DNA of 64,000 nt from Gnetum montanum (GCA_015680685.1 MNCI01022611.1:892018-956017), one strand, 5' to 3'. Numbered from the stretch's first letter, positions 12,631-25,504 are shown. Translations and numbers: made by a program. Notes: generated by a model not told the origin, from the sequence alone.

Positions 12631-13387
12631 GTATCCTAAATCAAGGGGCAAGACTATGGACTAGTTAAAAGACATACTAACTGATTTAAATATGGTTTAA
12701 AAAATTTTATAATTAATTAATTAATTAAAATTTCTATCAAGTGGAATTTTTCAAGGTGTAAGAGGGATATGGCTAGAAAATGTTGTAAATTGCAACTACA
12801 ACTAGAGTGCAGGTTATAGTGACAAGAGACATACCTTGAACTTAAGAAAATGTGATAATTTTGTGTTGAAAAACCCAACTATGTTGGCTTTACTAGTAGG
12901 GGCTACGCTAGAGGAGGGAAGGAGGTAAGGTACCAAACATTATCTTACCCACTTTCACTACATTAGTGTTCCTCCTTTTGGCCAAAGTAATGTTTGTATT
13001 TGAAAAACTGAATATAATATTTTTGTTTTTTTACAAGTTATGTTGATGTTTTGAGAAGGACCAATCCTGGCTTTGTTGGAAAATTTCATAACAAGGGGGT
13101 TTGCATGATTGTGGTAGAGCAATTTTGGCCTTTGGAACACACAAATATAGTTTTGAGTCATAATGACACTAGCCTTGAAAAGTACAACAACTGCTAGGAA
13201 AATTTCACAAAAATCAAAATCACCTCTAATCTCCATGCTAGGTTTTGGTGGTAGGGACATGGGTGAAAACATTAGTTTCTTTGCAAGGTTTTTTAATGAT
13301 AAAGTTTAAATAATTTTGTGTAAATAAAATTTTTTAATCTTGTAAAAATGAAAAAAACAAGATTGGATGTAGAATTTGGATGGAGGT
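12631..13387 (-). other. E2 5' leader
   Basis: Untranslated region between the primer site and gag. It contains a (TTAA)n-like run at about 12709-12733. The open frame at 12958-13272 matches nothing I recognise and I do not call it as a gene. Confidence 0.45.
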
Positions 13388-13403
13388 CCTCCTTCTAGCA
13401 CTA
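13388..13403 (-). other. E2 primer-binding site
   Basis: Five bases inside the 5' LTR the minus strand reads TAGTGCTAGAAGGAGG. This differs by two transitions from TGGCGCTAGAAGGAGG, a primer-site form I recall from Tat-type elements. I do not assign the tRNA. Position and spacing support the call. Confidence 0.6.
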
Positions 13404-13408
13404 GAAAC

Positions 13409-14940
13409 TATAACACTAATAAAATGTCGATTGCTAAAAACTGAAAATCCTAGATGAAATAGCCTAGCCTTGAATCCCAAGGGCCTCTAGAAAAAAGGAT
13501 CCAAGGCACCCTAGATGGTCTTGTTGATCACCCAGGGACTTGAGGGTATAAACGAGATAAATAATTTAAATAAATGCATATATGATTAAAAAGAAAGCAT
13601 AGAAATTAATCATGGAATGAACTTGCACAACGAATGAACTGAGCACTTTATTGAAATAATGAAAAATATTCCAAAGTATAACTTCAAAATGCACAAGTTG
13701 TGTGTCCCAAATGCATGAAGGAGTTTCTTGAATGAAGTTTGACACCTATTGAAGCTAGTAGGTTGCATGGTATAGTCACCTTCACAATTTAGGTACACCC
13801 CAACTTCCAACACCAAAAATCCTTGAGGGTTTTCATCTTAGATCTATAGCATTGGTGACAAGGGGTAATGGGTAAGGTTGTGCAATGTTGATTGCTAAGA
13901 GGGAAGGTGTGTGCAATGTTGGTTGCAAAGGAGGTAAGCAAGGTGTTTGATTTTTTTGGACAATAGTACTATGCTAAGAATCTACAATGCTTAGGTAGTT
14001 GCTAATTTGCTTCAAAAGTCTTGCAAATGCCAATGGTTTTTCTAACACTCAAGCTGCAAAAGGTTGTAAAATTTGATCTACCAATAATAACTAAAAGAAC
14101 CTCTTCAATGTGTTTGAAATTTTTATTTATAGGCCATAGGGTTTCTAGTTTTGGTGTTGCAAATTTTTTCCATGATTACTAAAAAACTGGAATTATGTGT
14201 AGGTGTAGTTGGCCTTTGATTCTAGCATAGTTTCCATTTATGATATGTTTTGATACTCCAAGGTCACTAAAACCATGATGTTTAACATAAATAGTAAATG
14301 AACTTTTCATTTGTGGTGGCTTCTTTCACACATGCTAGTCTTCTAGCAGCAATACTAGAAGTTGTTGGAACAATGTTGAAATGTTTAAGCAACATGGTTT
14401 AGTGAAGAAACTAGACCCCCAACCACTCCAACACTAACTTTGTGGAGCAACTTTGGGGATAGTGGAAACTAGGTTGGAAACTATTGGGAAAATGGAAACT
14501 CAAAGTCACTAATCCTGGCCATTATGAAAATACTAGAAATCCACAACTCCAATAGTGGCATTGTGGCATCCATGCTGAAGATCATGGAAACTATGTTGAC
14601 TATTTCTCAAAAGGTGAAAATCAAATCCCCAAACATTGGGCATAGGTGCTTCAAACTTAGTAATGGTCATGCATCCCATAATACCCATAAAAATGCCAAT
14701 TTTGGTAGTTCAAAATGCATTTTGACATTCTCAAGCCTAAGTATAGGCATGGTAGGACTTTTTCAACTTGGGAACTAAGGTTATACCAACTTATAAGGCA
14801 TTTTTTCCTCTCCAAAATTTAAAGTATGTGAAATTTCATCCAATGGATGATAATTTTAAGATTTTACAATGAAATTCGAGCCTCAGGTTTTATGGTGAAT
14901 GTTTACAAATTGAAACATGTGATTTCTTGATGGTGTTTTA
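13409..14940 (-). repeat. E2 5' LTR
   Basis: 1532 bp, aligned end to end with 7040-8570. The terminal bases are mutated: the plus strand starts TATAACAC instead of TGTAA and ends GGTGTTTTA instead of TTTCA, both C-to-T type changes. It has its own tandem-like region near 13855-13940 (GTGCAATGTTG units). Confidence 0.8.
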
Positions 14941-14945
14941 GAATC

Positions 14946-15890
14946 TAGGTCAATGGTATGGAACTCCTTATTTTACTGATCATTGAGGAAGTTAGATAGA
15001 GCCACATCGAGCATTGGAACTTGTAGTTTAAGATGGAAAATAACTTCAAATCCATAAGTTAGGCTATATGGAGTTACACTGGTTGTGGTCCAAGAGGTAG
15101 TTTGATAGGTCCAAAGTCTATGGACAAGCCACTCATGCCACTTGTATCTAATATTATTTAGCATCTTTTTAAAGAAATTTTATGATGGCTCTCTTCAACT
15201 TACCCATTGGATTGAGGGTAATTTAGTGATGAGAAGGAATGTTTAATGCCTAGGTCTTGACAAAAGGCTTGTGCTTCTTTGCTACTAAATTGTTGTCCAT
15301 TATCTATGACTATGTTGAAGGTATGCCAAAACAAGCTACTATGTTATCCAATATGAATCTATAGACTTATTGAGACATTGTTTTCCTTAGGCGAATAGCT
15401 TCAACCCATTTTGTAAAGTATTCAATTGCAGTGATGATGAGCTATGCTCTATGGAAGACTTAGGCATTATAGGTCCAATAATGTCAAATTCCCATCATTG
15501 AAATGACTAAGTTATCTAAGTAGTATGCAACTTGGTTGGTGGTACGTGTCAGGTTGCTATGTTGTTGATAGGTGTCACACGTTTTAACCTTCTATAGGTA
15601 GTCACCTTTCATAAAGGATCAATAATAACATAGTCATCCAATCTTTGTGGTCATGGATCTAGGTCCTATATGTCACCCATACATGCCTTCATGAATTTGC
15701 TTAAGGATTGTGCAGGCTTTAGTTTTACCAAATCATACTAACAAGACACCATCATAAGATCATTGACATAATGTATTATCACCTTGGATGGCATATTTTT
15801 TGGATATTTTATGTACAATTATCTTTTGAGAAGTAGTTAGGCCCTATTGAGATTTACTATGAATTAGATAAAACTTGATATTATCATACC
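14946..15890 (-). pseudogene. E1 integrase (main part)
   Basis: This continues the frame broken at 7039. The minus strand shows a degraded zinc-binding part (KTCDTYQQHSNL, with one metal Cys replaced by Tyr), ITAIEYFTKWVEAI in the catalytic core, an IMDNN-like second Asp region, and WHEWLV and TPYSLTYGFE near the end. There are numerous stops and frameshifts. The order of segments matches E3 and E4. Confidence 0.7.
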
Positions 15891-15894
15891 ACTC

Positions 15895-16470
15895 CTAAGT
15901 AGAAATGTTAATAGATGTGATGGAGATACCTTTAGTGTTTTTCATAATGGGAATAGCATAGTTCATAGTTAAGGAGGGTAGCTTGCTAAACATATCAAGT
16001 GTCATGCTTAGGGATAAGGTTGTAATGGCATTGACTAAGGTATTCTTAGTTTGGGGTATATGTTGGATACCAACATTTGTAAATTGTTTCATTAGTTTCT
16101 TACCTAGGTCATAATAAGGTTGCAAATGTTTGGCTTTATATTTATAAGCCTTAATCACTTAGTTAACCACAAGTTGTGAATCACCTTTGATCATCAGGCA
16201 TTTGATTCCTTGGTCACAAGCTACCATCATTCTCCTAATCAATCCTTCATATTACACCATGTTTTTGGTACATGGGAATTTAAAATGGTAGGCAAAGGAT
16301 TGGATTACACCAAAAGATGATGTTATTATGGTAGTAGCACTAGTCGCATGGGCAATTGAAGCTCTATCAAAGAGCATGATAGCCTCAGAGCCCTTAGGTA
16401 CTTCACTAACAATGTTACCATGCTCATCAGGGAATTTAGAATCTATGGCTACATGGTCTTCCACTAGCAA
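15895..16470 (-). pseudogene. E1 second (archaeal-type) RNase H
   Basis: Two adjoining open stretches read LFDRASIAHA, then further on KAKHLQPYYDLGKK, VGIQHIPQTKNTLVNAI. In E3 the same positions read NFDGASTAHG and RNENTIANAI, so this is the extra RNase H between RNase H and integrase that marks Tat elements. The role usually suggested is helping remove RNA or template strand during reverse transcription; in real elements it is not certain. It is inactive here, with the open frame broken. Confidence 0.7.
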
Positions 16471-16494
16471 AACTGTGAGTTATGTGGCTATAGC

Positions 16495-17960
16495 TTGACC
16501 TTTTGTTGAGGCTTAGGAGATGTAATGTAGATCAAATTCAAATATTATGGTCTTCCAATGGGCTATATGGATACTTTCATAGATATTGGTCATTATAGCT
16601 CTAAGCACATTGTCCTTGCAAATGACATTAACTTGGCTCCTAAAGAGGTAGTTTCTTGACTTCTTTAATGAGAAGACTAGGACTAGAAAATACTTCTCCA
16701 CTTCAGTGTATCGAGTCTTATAAGTGATTAATACATGGCTTAGGTAGTATACCAATAGCTTTGCTTCATCTTCTTGCTTTTGATAGAGTAGAGAGGCAAT
16801 GGACATGTCATAGATATCAAGGTAGATGTAAAAAGGTTTATCATTTTGTACTAGATAGATTGTGGGTAGTTGTACCAACTCTTTCTTAAGGTTTTCAAAT
16901 GCTTCTTGGCATTGAGTTGTTTACTCATAGTAAACTCCTTTTTAATCAAGTGTTGCATGGGTTGTAACTTATCTGTAAGCCTTGTAATGAACCTAAAAAT
17001 TAGCTGTAATATACCTTATAGTTCCTGAAGATTCTTAAGGTTAGTAGGTGCTACCAAACTGGATATGGCCCTAACCATATTAGGATCAACATGTATCACC
17101 TCTTCAAATACTATAAAGCCAAGCATCTTATTGATTTTGACACCAAAAACATAGTTTTTAAGGTTAAGCTAAATCTCATACTTGAGACATTGTTTCAATG
17201 CAAGGTTAAGGTCATGCACATGGTTATTGATCATTTGGAATTTAATAGCTATGATATTCACATAGTCATTAAGTAACCCTAGCATATAATCACTAAAGAT
17301 ATACATAATTGCTTATTGATAAGTTGCACCTGCATTCTTTAGACCAGAAGACATCATGATGTAGTAAAAGGTTCCCTAAGGGGTCATGTATAAAGTTGAT
17401 GCTCTGGGTTAATCCTAACTTGGTTATATCCTAAGAACCAATCCATAAAGGATAAAAAGGCATGTTTGGACATAGTATCAATAAGTTGTTGAATACTAGA
17501 TAATGGGAAATCATCGATAATAGTTGCCTTATTCAAATCTAGGAAATCAATACATATACATATACTCTAATTTTTCTTAGGAACTACTACTATGTTGGGC
17601 ACCTAATCGGTGTAATTGACAACCTGAATGAAACTAGCTTGGTATAGTTTCATGATCTCATAATGAATTTCTAGGGCTAAATTTGATCTAATATTGCAAA
17701 ATTTTTGCTTGATTGGTTTGATACTAGGCTTGAGTATGATCTTATGTTGCACTAGGCATGGGTCAAGACCTAACATATCTTCATATGACCAAGAAAAGGC
17801 CTTAATATTATCTTGGAGAACCTTGGTGCTATCTTGAGCCTATTAAGATTTAAATGAGGAACATAGTTTCAATGTTTTCTCCTCACAACTATGTGTTGTG
17901 ATAGGAACTTCAACTAGGAAGTCTTTAGTAATGTCACCAATCTCACGATCAAGGTTTTTA
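16495..17960 (-). pseudogene. E1 reverse transcriptase and RNase H
   Basis: RT copies the element RNA into DNA and RNase H degrades the RNA. Minus-strand segments, N to C, include NIVVVPKKN, SFMDWFLGYNQV, then DYVNI at about 17255-17270 where an active enzyme has Y-x-D-D, so the catalytic Asp pair is gone. The connected RNase H (16513-16878) is the best preserved part and shows PFYIYLDIYDMSIASLLYQK and YLSHVLITYKTRYTEVEKY. Multiple stops interrupt it. Confidence 0.75.
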
Positions 17961-19030
17961 ACTAGGTGTTTAGTCCATTTAAGAGGTTGCTCTATCAAGG
18001 CTATGTGGTTAATTGGGGTCTTACACCAAAGATCTAAATAATTGAGGTCAATGAATTACCATGAGGTCCACTTAGGCTCAAAGGCAAACTAAGTTGCTTC
18101 TAGTTATCTATACTCCAATCCTACGTATCAACCATAAAAACATTAAGTGGCACTTGTGTGATAAAAGGATCAAATAATTTAAAAATAATTTATAATACTC
18201 TAGTTATAATGCATAAATGAGTTAATACATTTTCTCAATGATCAAACAATGTTCAAAGAAGGTTGAAAAATGTTGCAAGAGGTTGGTGAAAGAAAATAAG
18301 ATGAAATAAAGGCCAAATAAAAGCCAAGTGATGGTTGCATGGGGCCAAATGATGATCAAACCTCATCTAATATAGTCACACAAGGTTTAAACATGATCAA
18401 CAAAGATCATAGGAGAGAAGTTATAGTAATTAGGATGAGAAGAGGACCAAATAGAATGGAATGAAATGAAATGATAGCTAAATGATAAATAGATGAGGCC
18501 AAATAATGATCTAACAATGCTTGAATCCCATCAAATGATGTTGAACAATGCTAAAGCATGGTAAAAAAAATATATCATAGGAGAGAGGATAAGGTAAGTG
18601 GGATGAATGAAAGGCCAACTAATATGATGGGAAACCAAATGATAGCCAAATGATGATAAATGGGTTCAAATGAACATTGAATGAAGGTCCAACCCTATCA
18701 AATGATGTCTTGGATGGTCAAATCATGTCATACTAATATCCACTAGTATTAACTAGTATTGAGTGAATCCAAATAAGGTTAAATGATGTCAAATGATAGA
18801 AACATTTGGTGGAATAAGGCCAACTGATGGAAAAATGGAAAACATAAAGCCAAATGACACCAAATGATACAACACTAAAGGTTAATTATGTGTAATGATG
18901 TCAAAACTAGTCAAAACAAAATAGAACAAGGAAAAACCAGTCAAGGTGGGATGCATATGATAAAACATGATTAATATGGATCAAATAGGATCATATTTTT
19001 CTAGTTTTAGGCCTTAGTAGGCCATGGGGG
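17961..19030 (-). repeat. E1 pre-RT region and PR-RT spacer
   Basis: 17961-18110 is the start of pol. From 18180 to 18990 runs a degenerate GTCAAATGATG array. It ends with TTTTAGGCCTTAGTAGGCCATGG at 19003-19026. No gene. It matches 30020-30640 of E3 and, inverted, 39786-40385 of E4. Confidence 0.6.
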
Positions 19031-21119
19031 GAGGCTACAGGGTTGATGGTGGATTTTGGGCACTTGGGGAGGTCATTCTGAGGTTGTTGGAAGGTAAAAA
19101 TAAGGCCTCTTTTAAAAACTATGCTAGCACTCACCAAAACTATGCTAGCCAGCATACTTTGGATAGGCTCCACCATAGTTTCTATTAAAATGTAAATTCC
19201 AAGATTTTTTAGGAAAATCTTTGGGATTCTAATGATTTGAGTTGACAACACAATAGACTGGGAGTGAAGATTGTTCAACTTTGGCATCAGTTTGATCCCT
19301 TGAAAATACCAAATACCACCAAAAGTTGAAAACTATGGTGGGCAGCATATCTTTCTTTGGCTCCAATGTAGTTTTACATGAAAACTTTATTTCTGGCACC
19401 TCAACCTTGGAAGTTTTTCTTTAGCAACCTCCTAGAGAAGCATAGGGATGTCATGATTCTCAAATGATCACTTGGAAGTTAAGATGAGTCACTAAAAGTG
19501 CAGTGTCAAATCTAAAATCCAAATACTACACCAGCCAAAGTAGTTTTCTCTTGTTCTAGTGTGGTTTTGATAAATTTGATCTTTTTCTACTTAAAATAAG
19601 ATCAAATGGTATTCAGTTTTAGGCTTTAGGGTTCTAGGATTTGTCAGTCAAGTTTCAAGCCATTCAAAGTGTTGTGATATTATTAAAACTATCCTTGAAA
19701 TTAAAAATACACTAGATAGCGTATTTTTAACCTACTCTAGCATAGTTTCACATAAATCTTAGCTTTTGATCAATTTTTTTGGTTAATCAACAAAGCTTTT
19801 ATGTTCCTAGGGTTACTAGTATCCATGGCTAAGGTTTTGGATGAAAACTATCAATGCTAGAGGTCATTTGAGCATTGATATGGCCATCTTGCCCAAAACC
19901 TACCCTAACAAGTATAGTGTTAGGTGTTTTCAATGTGGTTTTGAAGGAGATGATCAATTTAATCCATTTTCCACTTAGTTTCTAGGGGTTGGTGGTCTTT
20001 GGAGGCTTCGACAAGGTTCTATGGTTAGTTTGATATATTTGGAGGTTGATTTCATTGGTTAATGACTTATTATTGAATTTTCATAGAAAAAGTACACTGG
20101 CCAACATAGTTTTAACATTAAGATAAGTTTTGACTTATTTTTGACTTGTTATTTTGTATTCTGAGATTATAGGAGGATTTGGAAAGCTCTAAAGGCTAAA
20201 ATTTTCCACTTTAAATTTTGTTAGAGCCTCTATTGATTCTTTTGATGGTCAAACATAAAAAAAAAAAAATACACTAGCTAGTGTATTGTTTGGGCTTCTT
20301 AGTGTCATTTCTTAAGAATAATAGGTTTTGACATCTTTCAATAGGTTCTAGAAGGTTTTGGTGTTGTCAGAGGCTCTAGCTAAGGTTTGGGGCTTGGTAT
20401 GGTTACTTTCAAGTTGCTAAAAAGCCTAGTTGATGTTTTTTATCACTATCCTTGGTAAAACTACATTGGAAAAGTTATTGTTTCCTTTGGTCAATGTAGT
20501 TTTATAAAAATATCTTATTTTATATGTGTTTTAGCCTTCCTTTGTGCTTGGGACCTTCTAATGTCGATACGTGGTTTCCAATTCTAGTATGAGGAGTTTT
20601 TGACTTTAACATGTTGTGGATGGATGGCTAGAAAATGGTTTTTATCAATGGTTTGTGCTTGGAACCTATTCCAAGGCTTATTTTGGAATTAATCATAGCA
20701 TAGGTTTGAATAGAGGTTGTAAATCCCACTATATTGGAATTTTTGGTGGTTTGCTTGAGAGGCACCTAGTGGGATCCATCCAAGTTTAAATGGTTATTTG
20801 ATTTGAAAATTCTCACCAACATAACATAGAAGTTTCCTATTATCAACTTGGAATTCACTTGAGTTATGTTGATGTTTTTGGGATTGGGCTTGGATTACCA
20901 AAGCATAAATATGGGAATACTTCCTACATTGTAATTTTACAACAATTAATTCTCTCATCAGATCTCCCATAGGAAGTACATGGAATCAAGGATTTTCCAT
21001 CAATTTTATCTCTAATCCCATCCATCCTCAGTGTAGTTATGCCACTCTTCATTGAGGAGTAGCATAGTTACAAGGAAGGTGCAAGAGATTTGGAGATTTC
21101 TGCATTTGCTACCACAAGT
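19031..21119 (+). promoter_or_regulatory. 5' flank of E1 cargo gene, CTATGCTAGC-rich
   Basis: About 2 kb without coding sequence between the spacer and the first cargo exon. It is scattered with the CTATGCTAGC / AGCATAG motif and its variants. Equivalent flanks lie at 36401-39785 (inverted), 30641-30960, 46251-47112 and 55009-56104. It is upstream of a gene, so it could hold that gene's promoter, but I cannot identify TATA or other elements with confidence. Confidence 0.4.
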
Positions 21120-23985
21120 CGTTAAAGAGGAGAGTGTCAACAAGAAAAAACCCAATCCTAAAGGAGAAAGATGATGCTACCAAAAGAATCTCCAATCTAC
21201 CATGGCCTCTACTTGGAGAATTTATTTCAACCATGCCTATGAGGTATCCTTCCTTAGCCATTTTTATCAATTTTTAGCCTATAACCTAGGCATTCTGTAG
21301 TATTTAGGTTCATTGGTTAGATAAAAACTTTTTTGTGCTATTTAGATGTTTTTTTTAAGGTTATTAACAAGTTTTTATGATGTGTGTTTGGCGTTAGGGC
21401 CTGTCCATGCCAATTTATAAGTTTTAATTCTACCCTATTCTATGCATGTTCATTTCTTTCTCTTAAAAAGGTAGCTCCATGTTTGGACTTTTTTATAAGA
21501 AATCATTAGGGAATTTTTGGTTTTTGAAGCCATAGGATCATTTTTTATTATTTAATGGTCACATTGGTGGTTGAAAAATTGATTTCTAACCTATGGTTAA
21601 TGTTTTACAATTTTTTCAGTAAATCAGTGGGTAGTAAATTTTTGATTTTTTACTATTTTTACCCCCTTGAAACTAGTAGCATTGACACTTGAAATAATTT
21701 TTTCTATCAACTTTCTAGCCTCCTAAGGATCCTTAGGGTTGTGTGGGAGGGTTTGGAATTTTTTTTAAAATTTAAAAAAATTCATATTTTTCCTAGAGCT
21801 TTTACTACAGCTATTTTCTTGCAAACTGGGTTTTTCATAAAATTTCATAGTGGTTCTAGGTTGTCATGTGAATTTTTTCTATGCCTAAAATTTCATCATT
21901 TCTATCAAATTTATATTATATGTTTTTCACCAATAATTTCTAAACTTTTCGAAAAGAAAATTAGTAAAATTTTATCTTTTGTACATGTGAACTATCTTGT
22001 ACAGTTGTAGTTTTGGCTATTGAAACTACAAATATCCCGGGTTGTATACGCAATGTTGATACATTTTTGGGATTGTATTGTGCATGGATCATGCCCTTAA
22101 TGGTTATTTACATGTTGTGTGTTTATTCCCAACTATCCTTTGATTTTTTTTGAAATTTTTTATTTAGCTTTCCTAGAGTTTTACTATAGTTGTTTCACTA
22201 CAAACTAGGATTTCTAGTCAAAATCTCATCAAATTTAAGTTGGAATTTTATAACTATTATTGTGCATTAAATTTTGGTAAAGGCTATCTTTCATAGTTTT
22301 AATAATTTTTTTACATAAAATTTCTATAATTCATATATATATTTTCACCATGAGATTTCCATCAATGTTAATGGGCTACTTGGTTTTTAGTTAAATTTTA
22401 GTTAAATTTTGTTTTCTAAAGGTTGAAATTTGTGCATTTAGTTTTTTGGTTTTGTATGAAAATTTTGAAATTATTCTTGTCATTTTTGTTTAATGGATAT
22501 TGTTGAATTTTGCTTATGGTTATATGATGTTTTAATGGTTATATGTATTTGACTTTGCAAGACTTTCTTGAGATCTATTATGGTGGTGGTTGAGCTGGTT
22601 AGCTTATTGTGTTGCATACATGTAGCAAGAACTAACACTCCAACTTCCGATATAGTCTTAGATCATAGTTATTTTTGGTTTAGGCGAGAAGCCAAGGAGT
22701 TCTTAGCATTCTTGGTTTAGAACTTTAGTGTGATTTAATGATCATAGCTAGCATGAGACACCACAACTATCATTGTGGAGGCCTTGCTACTCCTGTCTGT
22801 TAGCCTCATTGTCAAGTTTATTATTTATGATCCTCACGCTCATGTGGAAGGTTATTGTCATGATGACATGTACACTTTGAGCACATGTAAGTTATCCCAA
22901 GTTTTGGATATGCCTAGTTTTATTTAGTATAATGCTAATAATACATTGATGATAGGTTACCATGTCCACACTTTATTCCAAAACCCTCTTGACACTTTCT
23001 ACCATTTGAAAGGGTAAATGTAATTCTATGTTTTTGGGTTTATTTGTTATTTTCATTAGGCAACTTGGGTTTGACAATTTTCATTTGTGTTTACATGTTG
23101 CAAGTATAGGGTAGATGACCATGGATTGATTAATAGTGACCAAGTCTTACCCTTGGTCTACATAGTACTAGAGGTTTTTGTGAAAAGCCAAGTAATGAGG
23201 CTCAATGTGTTGGAATAGTTAAAGGATGAATTTAGTAGGTATACCTCATTCCACTCTTAGACATATCACATTTTCTTAGCTAATTGGATGGCTCAAATTT
23301 GGTGGGGTCTCCGAGATTTGGGCATACATGCACATATATTCCATAGGGTCATCATGTTGCCTTCATTAGGTAAGCAAAGTTAGATTTTTTATTTTTTTTA
23401 TTTTCATTTTTTATGCAATGTCAATGTTTTCTAATTGTGTTTTTGCTCGATTATCTAGCTTGAATTTTTTTACTATTTTTATTTATGGGTACAAGTTATG
23501 TTTTAATTTGTTATGTTTGTTATTCCTTGGTTTTGTATGATGTGCCTATGCCAATGCTCATGGGTTATTTTCATTGTGTTGTAGGAGTTGTGCTAACATC
23601 CACTATTGTTGTGATTACTTTAGGATGTCTAAATGAGACACTTCTCAAGTTTTGTGAGGTTGATTTAGCATAGTATTGGTTGACTAGCCAAATACCTAGA
23701 GACATCTAGGCAAGGATTTCTAGTGTAGGTTTGCTCAATTTATTTATGACTCCTAGTCCAACCATACCTATCCCAAAGATGTTGAATGTCATTGACTCCT
23801 TTGATAAAGGAGTCAATAAATTCATCACCCATATTCATGGTATGCCTATTACTATAGCCATTAATGAATCTACCTTTAGTGATCTCTTTGGCATCCCTTG
23901 TGAGGGCATGAAGATTGCCAATAAAAAAGGGAAACAAGTGCACCATAGGAAGGAGGTGGAAGAATGGCTAAAAGCTCATCATGGT
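21120..23985 (+). pseudogene. E1 cargo gene, copy A (5' two-thirds, truncated)
   Basis: A spliced gene carried antisense to pol. The first exon ends near 21243 (segment STRKNPILKEKDDATKR; donor GAG/GTATCC). A long intron of 1.3 kb ends with AG at 22560-22561. Exon 1 22562-23013 has ELVSLLCCIH and YDPHAHVEGYCHDDMY. Intron 1 is 23014-23104, exon 2 23105-23369 (YRVDDHGLINSDQVLPL), intron 2 23370-23584. Exon 3 from 23585 has LLNLFMTPSPTIPIPKM and INESTFSDLFGIPCEGM. E3 cut it at 23985. Homologues with the same introns are at 31167-36400 and 56105-61092. I do not recognise the family. Several stops make it a pseudogene. Confidence 0.65.
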
Positions 23986-25504
23986 TGTAGTGTCTAGAAA
24001 TTTTTTTTGCTACAATAGAAATTAGACAATCCCATGTTGTGAAAAATTTTAGCCTCAAATCCAAAGGGCCTCTATAAAATAAGATTCATGTCATCCTAGA
24101 CAATTTGTTTGATCACCGAGGGACTTATGAAAATGTAAATTGAAACATAAAAAATGGTGGAAATAGAACTAGAATGGTATATCTAAAATAAAAATAGCAT
24201 AGAAATTAAAAATTGAACTTAAATATGCACAACAAAGAACCGTAAATTTATTGAAATGAGAAAATGCATAAAGTATAAGGTTCAAGAAGTATAGATTTAT
24301 TGTGCTTGGGTGTACAAGAGGTTCACTTGGACAAAGCTTGAAGTCCTTTGGAACTGGTATGCTATGTTTTGCACTCAAACTCCATGATCTGGATACTTCC
24401 TAATCTAAGTTCCTAGTAGCCTCTTGATGATCTTTGCAAGAATCTATAACTCTAGTCATGAATGATATTCCACTCTTGATGCAATGGTATTACATTGAGA
24501 GTCTCTAATGCCCAACATAGATACCAATTTTCTCTCAAAGATGTTTCAAGGTTACAAAAGGCTATTGGTTGAAAAAATGCAAAACTTCTTTCAAATTTGT
24601 GGAACAACTAAATTCAATACTACTCCAAAAATTGGGAATAGTTGAATTTGGTATTTCTCAAAAAGTTGGAAGTAATTGAATTTGGTATTGCTCAAAAAGT
24701 TGGAAGTAATTGAATTTGCTACTGCTCAAAAAGTTAGGAACCCTAATAAGGTGTTCATGTTTGGCTTATATAGGCTGTGGGATTGCTAATTTTAGGCTTT
24801 GTACATCACATTCATGATTACTGATAGATTCATGCTTATTTGCAAGTGTAATGGCTATAATCCTTAGTGTAGATGATCATTTATAGTACGTTTTGGTACA
24901 CCATAGCCACCAAAGCCCATCCAAATACTAAAGATTGTAAATGAACTTTTGTGACTATTCTAGAACCATCTCAACTATGCTAACCCTGGTGGATTAAGTT
25001 GAGATTACTAAAAACTATTGGTGAACATGATGTCTACGCTGACAATGTTGAAACTTCTAAAGACTTGGGATGACTACACTTGCAACTGTTGGGAAAATGG
25101 AAAGCCCAAAAATTCCAATGTTGCATATGTGCAACTATGCTAGGTTTTATTGGTAACTATGCTAATTTTTGCTTGGAAATGAAAACCCATTACCATCTAT
25201 GCTGGGGCTACATGGTTCTAGCATAGCTAAGGCTATACCTCTACAAAAACCCATGAAAATGCCAAATTTGGTAATTTCCAAGGCAATTTCAGACTTTCTT
25301 AGCCTAAATATAGAGATGAAATGGCTTTTTCTACTTGGGAAGTGAGGTAATAGAAACTTCTAAGGCATTTTTTAGTCTCAAAAATTTAAAACATGAAATA
25401 TTGTAACTCATAGACTACAAATCTTACATTTTAAATAAAATATTACCTCAAGTTGGAAGATGAAAGTTACAACCTACAACATGAATTTTCTTAATGGTGT
25501 TTCA
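23986..25504 (-). repeat. E3 3' LTR
   Basis: The plus strand starts TGTAGTGTC directly after the broken cargo exon and ends GGTGTTTCA; 1519 bp. It has a private 34-bp tandem repeat, about 3.5 units, at 24609-24735 (AATTGAATTTGGTATTGCTC core). It also contains several AACTATGCTAGG motifs at 24960-25230. Confidence 0.8.

Larger units (their letters stand above)
7040..14940 (-). mobile_element. E2: internally deleted gypsy element with both LTRs
   Basis: A 7.9-kb element with 5' LTR 13409-14940, primer site 13388-13403, gag-protease remnant, the PR-RT spacer, a remnant just before RT, 3' untranslated region, polypurine tract and 3' LTR 7040-8570. About 3.5 kb of pol (RT, both RNases H, integrase) is missing between about 9640 and 9540. 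It therefore could not move without help. The two LTRs differ at roughly a fifth of positions in the block I compared, so the insertion is old. It is nested in the integrase of E1. Confidence 0.8.
4497..23985 (-). mobile_element. E1: Tat-lineage gypsy element, interrupted and 5' incomplete
   Basis: The oldest member of the main family. On the minus strand the visible parts are the 3' LTR (4497-5663), the 3' untranslated region, the integrase C-terminus (to 7039), then after the nested E2 the rest of integrase, the second RNase H, RNase H and RT, a spacer, and a cargo gene on the opposite strand. It is cut at 23985 by the 3' LTR of E3. Its gag, primer site and 5' LTR should lie beyond the right end of the window. 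Assignment to the Tat lineage rests on the two RNase H domains. Many stops show it is dead. Confidence 0.7.

Noticed and set aside
19031-21119. Possible coding exons in the cargo flank
   Set aside because: The flanks of the three cargo copies share only short motifs, not codon-level similarity.
24609-24735. Tandem repeat considered as a CRISPR-like array
   Set aside because: Units are directly adjacent without spacers, inside an LTR of a plant element.
4497-25504. The four minus-strand LTRs as a tandem, LTR-sharing array
   Set aside because: Sequence after each LTR end differs and no common primer site follows 4497, 7040 or 23986. The GAATT/GAATC pair and the split integrase show separate nested insertions.
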